Below, piece by piece: positions 22,974 to 32,210 of a stretch of DNA of 64,000 nt. Source of the DNA: Xanthomonas sp. SI (lineage in GTDB: Bacteria; Pseudomonadota; Gammaproteobacteria; Xanthomonadales; Xanthomonadaceae); NCBI RefSeq assembly GCF_014236855.1, contig NZ_CP051261.1, positions 3,038,001 through 3,102,000 of the forward strand. The letters are read 5' to 3'. The position numbers and the translations under genes were made by a program. How positions within the stretch are numbered: position 1 is the first letter of the stretch; the number at the start of each line of letters is the position of its first letter. The notes beneath the pieces are model-generated. The model did not search any database. It was not told the origin of the DNA and saw nothing but the letters and a program-made list of their open reading frames with translations.

Positions 22974-23870
22974 TTACTTGCTGCCGGCGTCCACGTCGGC
23001 CAAGGCGCGACGCATCATGTCCTGGGCCGGCTTGCTCAGCTTCTCGTGGTCCAGTGCATAGCGGATGGTCGCCTCGATCAGGCCGATATGAGTACCGCAG
23101 TCGAAGCGGGTCCCCTCGAAACGGTACGCATGCACCGGATCGCTCTCGATCAGCGCGGCGATCGCATCGGTCAGCTGGATCTCGCCGCCGGCGCCCGGCA
23201 CGGTCTTTTCCAGCAGATCGAAGATCTTGGAACTGAGCACATAGCGGCCGACCACGGCCAGGTCGCTCGGCGCATCGGCCGGCTTGGGCTTCTCGACGAT
23301 CGCGGTGATCTTGCCTTCGCTGCCGTCGAACGCCTCAGTGGCGACGATGCCGTAGCTGCCGGTGCTCTCGTGCGGTACGTCCTGCACCGCGATCACGCTG
23401 GCGCCGGAGCGCTCGGCCACGTCGGCCATCTGCGCCAGCGCGCCCGGACCGCGGTTCCAGATCAGATCGTCGGGCAGCAGCACCGCGAAGGGCTCATCGC
23501 CGATGATCGGCTTGGCGCACAGCACCGCATGGCCGAGGCCGAGCGCTTCGGCCTGGGTCACGAAGATCGCGCGCACGCCGTTGGGCAGCACATGGCGTAC
23601 CAGTTCCAGCTGCTCGAGCTTGCCGGCGCGCTCGAGCTTCTGCTCCAACTCGTAGGCCTTGTCGAAGTAATCCGCAACCGCGTGCTTGTAGCGGTTGGTG
23701 ACGAAGATCAGGGTGTCGCAACCGGCCTCGATCGCCTCGTCCACGGCGTACTGGATCAACGGCCGATCGATGATCGGCAGCATTTCCTTGGGCACCGTCT
23801 TGGTGGCGGGAAGGAAGCGGGTACCCAGACCTGCAACCGGAAAAACTGCTTTGCGGATTCTCTTGCTCAT
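22974..23870 (-). CDS. galU: UTP-glucose-1-phosphate uridylyltransferase
   Basis: Makes UDP-glucose for exopolysaccharide, LPS and trehalose synthesis. The 298-residue enzyme starts with the nucleotidyltransferase signature FPVAGLGTRFLPATKTVPKEMLPIID (about 11-36). It contains FAVLLPDDLIW and the sugar-binding IVEKPKPADAP with its lysine, plus the family ending. Its ATG overlaps the stop of the upstream epimerase gene by one base (TGATG), so both are coupled. In xanthomonads galU is important for xanthan and LPS; that is known for the genus and not shown here. Confidence 0.95.
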   Translation of the reverse strand: MSKRIRKAVFPVAGLGTRFLPATKTVPKEMLPIIDRPLIQYAVDEAIEAGCDTLIFVTNRYKHAVADYFDKAYELEQKLERAGKLEQLELVRHVLPNGVRAIFVTQAEALGLGHAVLCAKPIIGDEPFAVLLPDDLIWNRGPGALAQMADVAERSGASVIAVQDVPHESTGSYGIVATEAFDGSEGKITAIVEKPKPADAPSDLAVVGRYVLSSKIFDLLEKTVPGAGGEIQLTDAIAALIESDPVHAYRFEGTRFDCGTHIGLIEATIRYALDHEKLSKPAQDMMRRALADVDAGSK

Positions 23871-25780
23871 CAGAGCCTTCTGGCCTCGCGTGCGGGGAAT
23901 GGGACGATTGTAGCGGAGCTATCCTGACCGGCTTGTTGTCGCAGCGGCGCGAATTCGGGCATGGTGGTGCGCAGCACTTTCTCGATCGCGTCGCTGTCGT
24001 ATTCGGCCACCGCCGCGCGCAGCTGCTGCAGACCCTGCAACACGTTCTCGCGCGAGAAACTGCGCGCACCGGCTTCCAGGATCTTCGGATGCGAGGTGGG
24101 GCGATAGTTCTCGTCGGAATAGAACAAGGTCTCGTGCAGCTTCTCGCCCGGACGCAGCCCGGTGTAGACGATCGCGATGTCGCGCCCGGGCTGCTTGCCG
24201 GCCAGGCGGATCATCTGCTCGGCGAGCAGCCGGATCGGCACCGGCTCGCCCATGTCCAGCGTGTAGATCGCGCCGTGCGAGGCCGACGCGGCGGCCTGCA
24301 CGATCAGCTGGCAGGCCTCGGGAATGGTCATGAAATAGCGGGTCACCTGCGGATCGGTCACGGTGACCGGGCCGCCCTGGCGGATCTGCTCGCGGAACAA
24401 CGGCACCACGCTGCCGGCCGAATCCAGCACATTGCCGAAGCGCACGGTGACGAAGCGCGTGCCCACCGTCTGGTCGTCCAGCGACTGGCACACCATCTCC
24501 GCATAGCGCTTGGAGGCGCCGAGCACGTTGACCGGATTCACTGCCTTGTCGGTGGAGATGAACACGAAGGTCGACACCTTGGCCGCGACGCAGGCGCGGG
24601 CCACGTTCTCGGTGGCCAGCACGTTGTTGCGCACCGCCTCGCGGAACTGCCGCTCCAGCAGTGGCACCTGCTTGTAGGCCGCGGCATGGAACACCGCATC
24701 CGGCTCGGCGATGCGCATCGCATGGCGGGTCACGGCCGGATCGCCGCAGTCGCCGAGCACGCACTCGATCTCCAGATCGGGGAAGGTGCGATGCAGATCG
24801 GCATGGATGGTGATCAGCGCCAGTTCGTCGATCTCAAGCAGCACCACCTTGCGCGCGCCATGGCGCGCGCACTGCCGGCACAGCTCCGAACCGATCGACC
24901 CGCCGGCGCCGGTCACCATCACCGTACGCCCGGATAACCAGCCCTTGATCAGCTTCCAGTCCGGGGTCACCGGCTTGCGCCCGAGCAGGTCCTCGATCGC
25001 GACCTCCTTCAGTTCGCCCGGCAGAAAGTGGCCTTCGAGCACGTCGAGCAGGCGCGGCACGGTGCGGAACGGCAGCCCGGTGCTTTCGCAGATCGCCACC
25101 ACCCGCTGCATGCCGGCCGCATCCAGCGACGGGATCGCGATGACCAGCAGCTTGGCCGCGGTTTCCTTGGCGATCGCGCCGGCTTCGTCGATCCGGCCAA
25201 GAATCGGCAGGCCCTGCAGCTTGGCCCCATGCAGATGGCCGGCGTCGTCGACGAAGCCGACCGGATGGTAGGCGCCGGACCGGCGCAGGTCGCGCACCAG
25301 CGCCTCGGCCGCACGGCCGGCGCCTACGATCAGCACGCGCCGCGCGGTCTCGTCCGAATGCGCGATCTGGTAGTCCTTCCACGCGCGGTACAGCAGTCGC
25401 GGCGCGCCGAGCAGCGCCGACAGCGCGAACGGATACACCATCAGCACCGACAGCGGAATGGAATCGAAGCGGCTGTATGCCAGCCCCAGCACGATCGCGA
25501 CCAGCCCGTAGAAGCTGGCCTTGAAGATGTTCAGCAGATCCGGAACGCTGGCGAAGCGCCACAACCCGCGATACAGGCCCACCTTCCAGAACACCAGGCC
25601 CTGCGCCCCCAGCACGATGGCGGTGTTGAGGTTCCACAACGGCAAGGGGTGCTCGCCGGGCAGCATCGTGTAGCGCGCCGCATGCAGCAGCTGCCAGCAG
25701 ATCCAGACGATCGCCAGATCGTGCACGACCACGGAGGCCTTGGGGAACAGCTCGGTAAAGCGGTCGCGAATCGAAAGCAT
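23870..25780 (-). CDS. Nucleoside-diphosphate sugar 4,6-dehydratase/epimerase, PglF/WbpM/CapD type
   Basis: A 636-residue inner membrane enzyme. Residues about 18-120 contain four hydrophobic segments. A first Rossmann-like domain (VLIVGAGRAAEALV, about 148) and a second, catalytic SDR domain (VMVTGAGGSIGSELCRQ, about 290) follow. The catalytic region reads STDKAVNPVNVLGASKRYAE, with the Lys of SKR in place of the usual YxxxK, as in the PglF/WbpM group. Family members dehydrate UDP-GlcNAc at C4/C6 to begin synthesis of amino or deoxy sugars. Together with the GT4 transferase upstream and galU downstream it forms a surface polysaccharide block. Confidence 0.9.
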   Translation of the reverse strand: MLSIRDRFTELFPKASVVVHDLAIVWICWQLLHAARYTMLPGEHPLPLWNLNTAIVLGAQGLVFWKVGLYRGLWRFASVPDLLNIFKASFYGLVAIVLGLAYSRFDSIPLSVLMVYPFALSALLGAPRLLYRAWKDYQIAHSDETARRVLIVGAGRAAEALVRDLRRSGAYHPVGFVDDAGHLHGAKLQGLPILGRIDEAGAIAKETAAKLLVIAIPSLDAAGMQRVVAICESTGLPFRTVPRLLDVLEGHFLPGELKEVAIEDLLGRKPVTPDWKLIKGWLSGRTVMVTGAGGSIGSELCRQCARHGARKVVLLEIDELALITIHADLHRTFPDLEIECVLGDCGDPAVTRHAMRIAEPDAVFHAAAYKQVPLLERQFREAVRNNVLATENVARACVAAKVSTFVFISTDKAVNPVNVLGASKRYAEMVCQSLDDQTVGTRFVTVRFGNVLDSAGSVVPLFREQIRQGGPVTVTDPQVTRYFMTIPEACQLIVQAAASASHGAIYTLDMGEPVPIRLLAEQMIRLAGKQPGRDIAIVYTGLRPGEKLHETLFYSDENYRPTSHPKILEAGARSFSRENVLQGLQQLRAAVAEYDSDAIEKVLRTTMPEFAPLRQQAGQDSSATIVPFPAREARRL

Positions 25781-25797
25781 CAGTTATCCATGAGAGT

Positions 25798-26769
25798 TCA
25801 GCGCAATCCCTTGCGTGAAGTCAGCCAAAGTGCGCTCGCCGATAGGTACCAGGCCAACGCCAACCCAACCTGCCCCCCGGTGCGCAACGTTCCACCGAAC
25901 CAGGCGATTGTAATCGCGACAATGCTGAACAGGGCATAGGCGAAGGTCACAACCGTGTGGCTCCTGCCTGTATGTACCCAACGCTGGTAAAAATGTTGCG
26001 CATGCGGTTGCCACCAGCGTTCGCCGGCGAGCATGCGCGACAGCAGCGTGAAGCCTGCGTCGATGGCGAACGCGGATATTGGTATCAACAGCAACCATGG
26101 CGTGAGCTCGGTCGCAACATTGCCCAGCGCGAACAGCGCGGCGACCAGATACCCCAACGCGCCACTGCCGACGTCGCCAAGGAAGATACGCGCCCGCGGA
26201 TAGTTGAACGGCAGGAAGCCGGCACAGGCCACGATCAGCACCCAGCACGGCCAGCGCAGCGGCGCGGGCAGCAACATGGCGAAACCCAGCGCCACCAGCA
26301 TCGCCTGGCTGGTCGCCAAGCCGTTGATGCCGTCCATGAAGTTCCAGATGTTGATCAGCGAGATCGTCGCCAGCCAGGTCAACGCGGCCAGCCAGGGATT
26401 CTGGTGCAATCGGTAGACAAGTCCGGCCAGCAGCGTGGCGGCCAGCGCATGCACCAGCAGCCGCAGCGCGGCCGACAGCGGGCGGTGATCGTCCCACCAG
26501 CCGATGCCGGCGACCAGCACCAGTCCGCCAGCGAACGCCGCGATGGCCATGCCCTGCTGCGGCCACAGCGTCGCCGAATACGCGCAGGCCGCCAGCACCG
26601 CGGCGACGATCGCCACACCGCCGCCGCGCGGCGTCGCCACCGTATGGCTGCGCCGCTCGCCGGGCGCGTCCATCAGCTTGCGCTTGAGGGCATAGCGGCG
26701 CGACAACCAGGTCCCGACCGCGCTGAACGTCGCCAGCGCGGCGAGCAGCACCCACCCTGCCACCTGCAT
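25798..26769 (-). CDS. Polyprenyl-phosphate sugar-1-phosphate transferase, WecA/WbpL type (GT4)
   Basis: A 323-residue polytopic inner membrane protein with about ten hydrophobic segments. Family motifs are MDAPGERRSHTVATPRGGG near residue 35 (cytoplasmic loop), NIWNFMDGINGLA near 140 with the metal-binding Asp, and IFLGDVGSGALGY near 190. It transfers a sugar-1-phosphate, probably an N-acetylated hexosamine derivative, to undecaprenyl phosphate to start O-antigen or a related glycan. It lies between lapB and the PglF-type epimerase on the same strand, directly abutting the lapB stop. Confidence 0.9.
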   Translation of the reverse strand: MQVAGWVLLAALATFSAVGTWLSRRYALKRKLMDAPGERRSHTVATPRGGGVAIVAAVLAACAYSATLWPQQGMAIAAFAGGLVLVAGIGWWDDHRPLSAALRLLVHALAATLLAGLVYRLHQNPWLAALTWLATISLINIWNFMDGINGLATSQAMLVALGFAMLLPAPLRWPCWVLIVACAGFLPFNYPRARIFLGDVGSGALGYLVAALFALGNVATELTPWLLLIPISAFAIDAGFTLLSRMLAGERWWQPHAQHFYQRWVHTGRSHTVVTFAYALFSIVAITIAWFGGTLRTGGQVGLALAWYLSASALWLTSRKGLR

Positions 26770-27951
26770 CTACACCACCGCGTAGTTGAGCAAGGGCTTG
26801 ACCGTGCCCCACTCCTTGCAACTCGGGCATTGCCAGTGATGGGTGCGCGCGCCGAAGCCGCAGCGCGTGCAGCGGTAGCTGGGATTGCGCACCAGCAACT
26901 GGTCGGTGATGTGCTTCAGGTCCTGCAGGGTGGCGGTGGAATCGGCGCCCTCGGCCAGGGTCAGGTCGATCAACGCCGACTCACCGCGCACCGACGGCCG
27001 ATCCTTCAGCTGCCGCCCGAGGTAGGCGCGCGCCGCAGACACGCCTTCCTGCGACTCCATCAGCCGGGTCAGCGCCAACACCGGGGCGATGCCGCGATAG
27101 TGCTCGGTCATTTCCGACAGGAAGGCGCGCGCGCCGCTGAGATCGTTGCCGCGGCGGCGATAGCAATCCATCAGCGCCGGCATGATCTCCGGCAGGTAGT
27201 CCGGATCGTGCCGCGCGGCACGTTCGAAGGCGCGGATCGCGGCCTCGTCGTTGCCGTCGTCCACATCGATGCGCCCTTCCAGGATGCCGGCGCGCACCGA
27301 GGTGGCGTCGGCCTGGTAGGCGCGCGCGATCGCCGAGCGCGCCAGCTCGGGCTTGCCGGATGCGCGGTAGCGGTCGGCCAGTTCGCATTCGAACTGCGCG
27401 ATCAGCTTGCCCATCGGCTCGCCGGTCACGTCTTCGTAGCGGGTGGCGTTGTCGATCGCTTTTTCCCAGTCGCGCTCGGCTTGGTAGATGCCGATCAGGT
27501 GCTTGAGCGCCTGCGGCGCGCGCTGGTCGATCTGCGCCAGCTCGGTGAACACGGTCTCGGCCCGGTCCAGCAGGCCGGATTTCATGTAGTCCTCGCCCAG
27601 CGCCAGCAAGGCCTGCACGCGCTGCGGATCGCTGAGATCGGCGCGCTGCACCAGGCCTTGGTGCAGGCGGATCGCGCGGTCGACTTCACCGCGGCGGCGG
27701 AATAGGTGACCGAGCGCGACCTGGGTCTCGAAGGTTTCCTTGTCCAGCTCGGCGATGTGCAGGAACAGCTCGATCGCCTTGTCCGGCTCTTCGTTGAGCA
27801 GATAGTTCAGGCCGCGGAAATACGTGCTGGAAAGCCGGCTGACCTGCGTGTCGCCGTGGCGCTGGCCACCGCGGCGGCCGATCACCCATCCGCTCAGCGC
27901 CGCCAGCGGCAGGAACAGGAAGAACCAGAACCACTCGGTCAGGAAGTCCAT
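26770..27951 (-). CDS. lapB: Lipopolysaccharide assembly protein LapB (YciM)
   Basis: A 393-residue protein with an N-terminal membrane anchor (FWFFLFLPLAALSGWVIGRR), a long series of TPR-like helices facing the cytoplasm, and a C-terminal rubredoxin-like metal site CTRC...CPSC (Cys361, Cys364, Cys375, Cys378). LapB adjusts LpxC proteolysis by FtsH and so balances LPS synthesis. It follows lapA by six bases and precedes the WecA-type gene, which makes functional sense for LPS assembly. Confidence 0.93.
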   Translation of the reverse strand: MDFLTEWFWFFLFLPLAALSGWVIGRRGGQRHGDTQVSRLSSTYFRGLNYLLNEEPDKAIELFLHIAELDKETFETQVALGHLFRRRGEVDRAIRLHQGLVQRADLSDPQRVQALLALGEDYMKSGLLDRAETVFTELAQIDQRAPQALKHLIGIYQAERDWEKAIDNATRYEDVTGEPMGKLIAQFECELADRYRASGKPELARSAIARAYQADATSVRAGILEGRIDVDDGNDEAAIRAFERAARHDPDYLPEIMPALMDCYRRRGNDLSGARAFLSEMTEHYRGIAPVLALTRLMESQEGVSAARAYLGRQLKDRPSVRGESALIDLTLAEGADSTATLQDLKHITDQLLVRNPSYRCTRCGFGARTHHWQCPSCKEWGTVKPLLNYAVV

Positions 27952-27957
27952 CGAAGA

Positions 27958-28257
27958 TCAGCGTCCGTCCACAGGCGGGGTATAGGTCGGTACCGGTACG
28001 ACGACCGGCGCGGCAGCGGCGATCGCGGCCTTGTTGGCGCGGCGCAGCTTGGCGTACAGCGGGATCACCAACGTGGCCAGCACCAGCGCCGCGCCGATCA
28101 CCACGCCGGCGAACAGCGAAACGATGATGGCGATACCGGAGGTGGTGTTGATGCCGGCGACACCGAAATTGATGACGATCTGCTGCGAATTCAGCGATCC
28201 GATGACCAGACCGGCCAGCAGGAACACCAGCAATATCAGCAGACGGGCAATTTTCAT
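27958..28257 (-). CDS. lapA: LapA family membrane protein (DUF1049)
   Basis: A 99-residue inner membrane protein with two hydrophobic segments (about 4-22 and 44-68) and the signature GSLNSQQIVINFGVAGINT between them. It is normally encoded with lapB, as here, and cooperates with it in LPS homeostasis. The C-terminal tail is rich in Ala, Val and Pro. Confidence 0.88.
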   Translation of the reverse strand: MKIARLLILLVFLLAGLVIGSLNSQQIVINFGVAGINTTSGIAIIVSLFAGVVIGAALVLATLVIPLYAKLRRANKAAIAAAAPVVVPVPTYTPPVDGR

Positions 28258-28348
28258 GAAGCTCTCCAGCGTCGGGAGACACTAGATTAGCCGAACAGGC
28301 GCAGGTTCCGGGAAAGTCCGGGACGCGAAGGCGCAGGCTCGGGGCGTA

Positions 28349-28654
28349 TCAGGGCGTGTCGGACTCGACCGGAACGACGCCGCTGACGCGTTCGCGCAAT
28401 TCCTTGCCGGGCTTGAAATGCGGCACGTGCTTGCCGGGAAGCGCGACGGACTCGCCGGTCTTGGGATTGCGTCCCAGGCGAGGCGGCCGGTAATGCAGGG
28501 AAAAACTGCCGAAACCGCGGATCTCGATGCGGTCTCCGCCGGACAGCGCGCTGCCCATCATTTCCAACAGCGATTTCACCGCCAGATCGACGTCGTCCGC
28601 CTTCAGATGCGCCTGCTTGCGCGCCAGGATTTCGATCAGTTCGGACTTGGTCAT
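28349..28654 (-). CDS. ihfB: Integration host factor beta subunit
   Basis: DNA-bending protein of the HU/IHF family. The 101 residues have [14 protein letters not shown] at the start, [20 protein letters not shown] in the beta arm with the intercalating proline region RNPKTGE, and [10 protein letters not shown] near the end. I chose the ATG at 28654 by family N-terminus; the frame extends 11 codons upstream. rpsA-ihfB-lapA-lapB is a conserved order in gammaproteobacteria. Confidence 0.95.
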   Translation of the reverse strand: MTKSELIEILARKQAHLKADDVDLAVKSLLEMMGSALSGGDRIEIRGFGSFSLHYRPPRLGRNPKTGESVALPGKHVPHFKPGKELRERVSGVVPVESDTP

Positions 28655-28682
28655 TCGGATTCGTGCGGTGGGGTCGCAACCC

Positions 28683-28711
28683 GGCACGGCCCGGATTAAC
28701 CGGGCCGTGCC
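28683..28711. other. Perfect 12-bp hairpin between rpsA and ihfB
   Basis: GGCACGGCCCGG (28683-28694) pairs with CCGGGCCGTGCC (28700-28711) around a 5-base loop. There is no T run on the minus strand, so it is not a standard intrinsic terminator. It may slow polymerase, protect the rpsA 3' end or set the ratio of S1 to IHF. Confidence 0.75.
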
Positions 28712-28732
28712 AGAAACGCTGCGTGTGGCGGA

Positions 28733-30412
28733 TTACTCGGACTTGTTGCCGTTCAACTGCGCACGCAGCAGCGCGCCCAGCTGGGTGGTGCCGCCCGACG
28801 CGGACTGGTATTCCTCCAGCACTTCGCGCATTTCGGCATCGTCCTTGGCCTTGATCGACAGCTGCAGGGTGCGGCCCTTGCGGTCCATGCCCACGAACTT
28901 GGCTTCGATCTTGTCGCCGACCTTCAGGTGCTGGGTCGCATCGTCGACGCGCTCGTTGGCGATGTCGCGCGCGGCAACGTAGCCCTCGATGCCGTCGGCC
29001 AGGTCGATGGTGGCGCCCTTGGCGTCCACTTCACGCACCACGCCCTCGACCTTCGAACCCTTCGGATTGGCCGCCATGTACTGGCCGAACGGATCCTGCT
29101 CCAGCTGCTTGACGCCCAGGCTGATGCGCTCGCGCTCCGGATCCACCGCCAGCACCACGGCTTCCAGCGTGTCGCCCTTCTTGAAGTTGCGCACGATGTC
29201 TTCGCCGGTGGTGTTCCAGCTGATGTCCGACAGGTGCACCAGGCCGTCGATGCCGCCGTCCAGGCCGATGAAGATGCCGAAGTCGGTGATCGACTTGATC
29301 TGGCCGGACACCTTGTCGTTCTTCTTGTGGGTGGCCGCGAAGGTTTCCCACGGATTGGCGGCGACCTGCTTCATGCCCAGCGAGATGCGGCGACGCTCCT
29401 CGTCCACGTCCAGGACCATGACCTCGACCTCGTCGCCGACCTGCACGACCTTGGACGGGTTGACGTTCTTGTTGGTCCAATCCATTTCCGACACGTGCAC
29501 CAGGCCTTCCACGCCCGGCTCGATCTCGACGAACGCGCCGTAATCGGTGACGTTGGAGACCTTGCCGTAGACGCGGCTGTTGGCCGGGTAACGACGCGCG
29601 ATGTTGTCCCACGGATCCTCGCCCAGCTGCTTCAGACCCAGCGAAACGCGGTTGCGCTCGCGGTCGAACTTCAGCACGCGCACGTCAAGCTCGTCGCCGA
29701 CGTTCACGACTTCGGACGGATGGCGCACGCGCTTCCAGGCCATGTCGGTGATGTGCAGCAGGCCGTCGATGCCGCCCAGGTCCACGAACGCGCCGTAATC
29801 GGTCAGGTTCTTGACCACGCCCTTCAGGATCGCGCCTTCCTGCAGCTTGTCCATCAGCTGCTCGCGCTCTTCCGAGTGCTCGCTCTCGACCACGGCACGA
29901 CGCGAGACCACCACGTTGTTGCGCTTGCGGTCCAGCTTGATGAGCTTGAACTCCAGCTCCTTGCCTTCCAGGTAGGCCGGGTCGCGCACGGGGCGCACAT
30001 CGACCAGCGAACCCGGCAGGAACGCGCGGACATCCTTGATGTCCACGGTGAAACCACCCTTGACCTTGCCGCTGATGCGGCCGGTGATGGTCTCGTTCTT
30101 TTCCAACGCTTCTTCCAGCTCGTCCCACACCATCGCGCGCTTGGCCTTCTCGCGCGACAACACGGTTTCGCCGAAGCCGTTCTCGAGCGAGTCGAGGGCG
30201 ACCTTGACCAGGTCGCCTTCGGCGACGTCGATCTCGCCAGCGTCGTTACGGAACTGTTCGATCGGCACGATGCCTTCGGACTTCAGGCCGGCGTTGATCA
30301 CCACCACGTCGCCGCGGACTTCCACGACGATACCGGTGACGATGGAGCCCGGCTTCAGCTTGGCCAGATTGGTTTGACTGGCTTCGAACAGTTCGGCAAA
30401 TGATTCGGTCAT
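28733..30412 (-). CDS. rpsA: 30S ribosomal protein S1
   Basis: mRNA-binding ribosomal protein of 559 residues with six consecutive S1/OB domains; examples of repeat hallmarks are [41 protein letters not shown] and [21 protein letters not shown]. The start at 30412 ([15 protein letters not shown]) is the usual family start; the open frame continues 26 codons upstream but without family sequence. In E. coli S1 regulates its own translation; the 239-base space upstream to cmk could contain such a leader. Confidence 0.97.
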   Translation of the reverse strand: MTESFAELFEASQTNLAKLKPGSIVTGIVVEVRGDVVVINAGLKSEGIVPIEQFRNDAGEIDVAEGDLVKVALDSLENGFGETVLSREKAKRAMVWDELEEALEKNETITGRISGKVKGGFTVDIKDVRAFLPGSLVDVRPVRDPAYLEGKELEFKLIKLDRKRNNVVVSRRAVVESEHSEEREQLMDKLQEGAILKGVVKNLTDYGAFVDLGGIDGLLHITDMAWKRVRHPSEVVNVGDELDVRVLKFDRERNRVSLGLKQLGEDPWDNIARRYPANSRVYGKVSNVTDYGAFVEIEPGVEGLVHVSEMDWTNKNVNPSKVVQVGDEVEVMVLDVDEERRRISLGMKQVAANPWETFAATHKKNDKVSGQIKSITDFGIFIGLDGGIDGLVHLSDISWNTTGEDIVRNFKKGDTLEAVVLAVDPERERISLGVKQLEQDPFGQYMAANPKGSKVEGVVREVDAKGATIDLADGIEGYVAARDIANERVDDATQHLKVGDKIEAKFVGMDRKGRTLQLSIKAKDDAEMREVLEEYQSASGGTTQLGALLRAQLNGNKSE

Positions 30413-30651
30413 TGAAATTACTCTCGTGGACACACGGACAGTGCGTTTCTTCTGGAAACGGCGAACTGCCCACCTGGTTAGTCGGCCCAAAACCGCGGCC
30501 GGGTGTGAAATGGGAAAAACCGCAGCGCGACATTGCGCGGCGGAGCGTGGAACAACGGTAGTGCGGCGTTACGTGTGAAGCGGATTGCGGATACATCGCC
30601 TGGATGCCACCGAAGCGGCGCCATGCTGCTGCCCTACTCCCGGCGCGGCCC

Positions 30652-31323
30652 TCAGGTGGGCAGCAATTCCAGGACGCGGCCGACCACCTGTTCGATGTCC
30701 ATGCCGGTGGTATCCAGGAGGACGGCATCGTCTGCCGGCTTCAGGGGCGCCACCGAACGTTGGGCATCGCGTGCGTCGCGGGCCATGATCTCGCGCAGCA
30801 GGTCGTCGAATATAACGGAAACTCCTTTTTCCTTCAACTGGTTATGCCGGCGCATGGCGCGCTCCTCGGCACTGGCGGTCAGGAACACCTTGTACGGGGC
30901 ATCCGGGAAAATCACCGTACCCATGTCGCGGCCGTCGGCGACCAGCCCCGGCAGGCGCCGGAAGGCGCGCTGGCGCTGCTTCAGCGCCGCGCGCACCTCC
31001 GGAATCGCGGCGATCGCCGAGGCCACCGCGCCGGTGGTTTCCAGCCGCAGCTCGTCGGTGGCGTCGACCTCGTTGATCCTGACCCGCAGGCCGCCGCCGG
31101 CCACGTCCTCGAAGGTGACATGGGTATCGAAGGTGCAGCGCACCAGCGCCGCGGCGTCGGAAATGTCCAGGTTGGCCCAGCTGGCGGCCACGCCGACCGC
31201 CCGGTACAGTGCGCCCGAATCCAGGTAATGCCAGCCCAGCTTGCCGGCGACGATGCGGCTGACGGTGCCTTTGCCGGCCCCGGAAGGGCCATCGATGGTC
31301 AGGACGGGAGCGGGGTCGTTCAT
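30652..31323 (-). CDS. cmk: Cytidylate kinase
   Basis: Phosphorylates CMP and dCMP. The 223-residue product has the P-loop [12 protein letters not shown] (about 11-22), the [12 protein letters not shown] segment and [15 protein letters not shown] with the CMP-binding arginine. The start at 31323 is chosen by the [20 protein letters not shown]-terminus. cmk upstream of rpsA on the same strand is conserved across proteobacteria. Confidence 0.95.
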   Translation of the reverse strand: MNDPAPVLTIDGPSGAGKGTVSRIVAGKLGWHYLDSGALYRAVGVAASWANLDISDAAALVRCTFDTHVTFEDVAGGGLRVRINEVDATDELRLETTGAVASAIAAIPEVRAALKQRQRAFRRLPGLVADGRDMGTVIFPDAPYKVFLTASAEERAMRRHNQLKEKGVSVIFDDLLREIMARDARDAQRSVAPLKPADDAVLLDTTGMDIEQVVGRVLELLPT

Positions 31324-31386
31324 GCGGTTCCTCGGACGGGGGGCGGCGCATTGTAGCCCCGGCGCCGGCCGGGCTGGCGCAAGCAG

Positions 31387-31416
31387 TTGAAACCATGAAG
31401 AAAACCAGGCTATACT
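31387..31416 (+). promoter_or_regulatory. Sigma70-type promoter of the L36 paralogue gene
   Basis: TTGAAA at 31387-31392 and TATACT at 31411-31416 are separated by 18 bases, close to consensus, and are followed 80 bases later by the ATG of the L36 gene. The divergent cmk starts at 31323. Confidence 0.7.
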
Positions 31417-31495
31417 CGCCGGCTTACTGATCCAGCGACGTGGTTTCGCCACGCCGTACCCTTCTCTAATCCACAAGTTTACGCCGAGGTGTGCC

Positions 31496-31621
31496 ATGAA
31501 AGTCCTGTCCTCCCTGAAGTCGGCGAAGACCCGTCACCGCGACTGCAAGGTGGTCCGCCGCCGCGGCAAGGTTTTCGTGATCTGCAAGTCGAACCCGCGT
31601 TTCAAGGCTCGCCAGCGCTGA
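31496..31621 (+). CDS. rpmJ: 50S ribosomal protein L36, zinc-ribbon-less paralogue
   Basis: A 41-residue protein ([20 protein letters not shown]..., ending FKARQR) of the L36 type B group, also called YkgO. Compared with ordinary L36 it lacks the first cysteine of the CxxC zinc motif (the segment is HRDC), so it is a C-minus form not expected to need zinc. In other bacteria such copies substitute under zinc starvation under Zur control. No obvious Zur palindrome was seen here, and the promoter looks strong and constitutive. It is a monocistronic gene with its own promoter and terminator. Confidence 0.93.
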
Positions 31622-31673
31622 TCCGACGACGGCCCGCCCTGCGGCACCGCGCGCACGGTTGCGGGTCATCGAC

Positions 31674-31698
31674 GAAAGCCGCCTTCGGGCGGTTTTTT
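31674..31698 (+). terminator. Intrinsic terminator after the L36 gene
   Basis: AAAGCCGCC-TTCG-GGCGGTTTTTT: a 5-6 bp GC stem with a stable TTCG tetraloop and six T residues, 53 bases after the L36 stop codon. Confidence 0.88.
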
Positions 31699-31749
31699 GT
31701 TGCCGAAATTTGCTGTAATCGCCGTTCGTCCTCTGGGGAGCACACCGTG

Positions 31750-32079
31750 ATGAAGCACCGTCTGTCCGTACTGCCGCTGCTGGTCGTCCTGGGCCTGGCC
31801 GGGGGCGCCCACGCCGAGACCCTGCTGGTCGAGCGGGTCAAGCAGGAACCCGTGGCGGCGATGCCGGCGCGCGGGCTGAGCATGGGCGAGGTCGAGGCGC
31901 GCTACGGCGCCCCGCAGTCGAAGCTGGAACCGCGCGGCGGACAGAAGCGGCAGTGGCCGACGATCAACCGCTGGGTGTATCCGGCCTTCACTGTGTACTT
32001 CGAGAAGCACAAGGTGGTGGACGTGGTCGCCAACAAGGCCGATGCCAACGAGGTTGGACCCAAGCCTGCGATTCGGTGA
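31750..32079 (+). CDS. Secreted small protein of unknown function
   Basis: A 109-residue protein with a clear signal peptide (MKHRLSVLPLLVVLGLAGGAHA, cleavage after AHA). The mature part contains SMGEVEARYGAPQSKLEPRG and INRWVYPAFTVYFEKHKVVDVV. The arrangement of a short helix motif MGEVEARYG followed by a beta hairpin with W-Y and F-E recalls the SmpA/OmlA fold in miniature, but I cannot assign it. It is soluble and periplasmic, with no lipobox. It lies downstream of the L36 terminator and is probably its own unit. Confidence 0.8.
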   Translation: MKHRLSVLPLLVVLGLAGGAHAETLLVERVKQEPVAAMPARGLSMGEVEARYGAPQSKLEPRGGQKRQWPTINRWVYPAFTVYFEKHKVVDVVANKADANEVGPKPAIR

Positions 32080-32089
32080 TGCGAGTCGG

Positions 32090-32138
32090 TATGCGAGTCC
32101 CTCGCAAGAGTTTTTATGCGAGTCCCTTCGCAAGAGCC
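32090..32138. repeat. Short tandem direct repeat before aguA
   Basis: Two copies of a roughly 22-base unit, TATGCGAGTCC-CTCGCAAGAG (32090-32110) and TATGCGAGTCCC-TTCGCAAGAG (32115-32136), lie head to tail. Each unit also contains a small inverted repeat (GCGAG/CTCGC), and a further hairpin CGCACATCCATGTGCG follows (32140-32155). Function unknown. Confidence 0.6.
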
Positions 32139-32210
32139 CGCACATCCATGTGCGGGGATCAAATGAAAAGCCTGAGCTTCGGCTTGGGCACGACGTGAGT
32201 AGTGGTCGCA

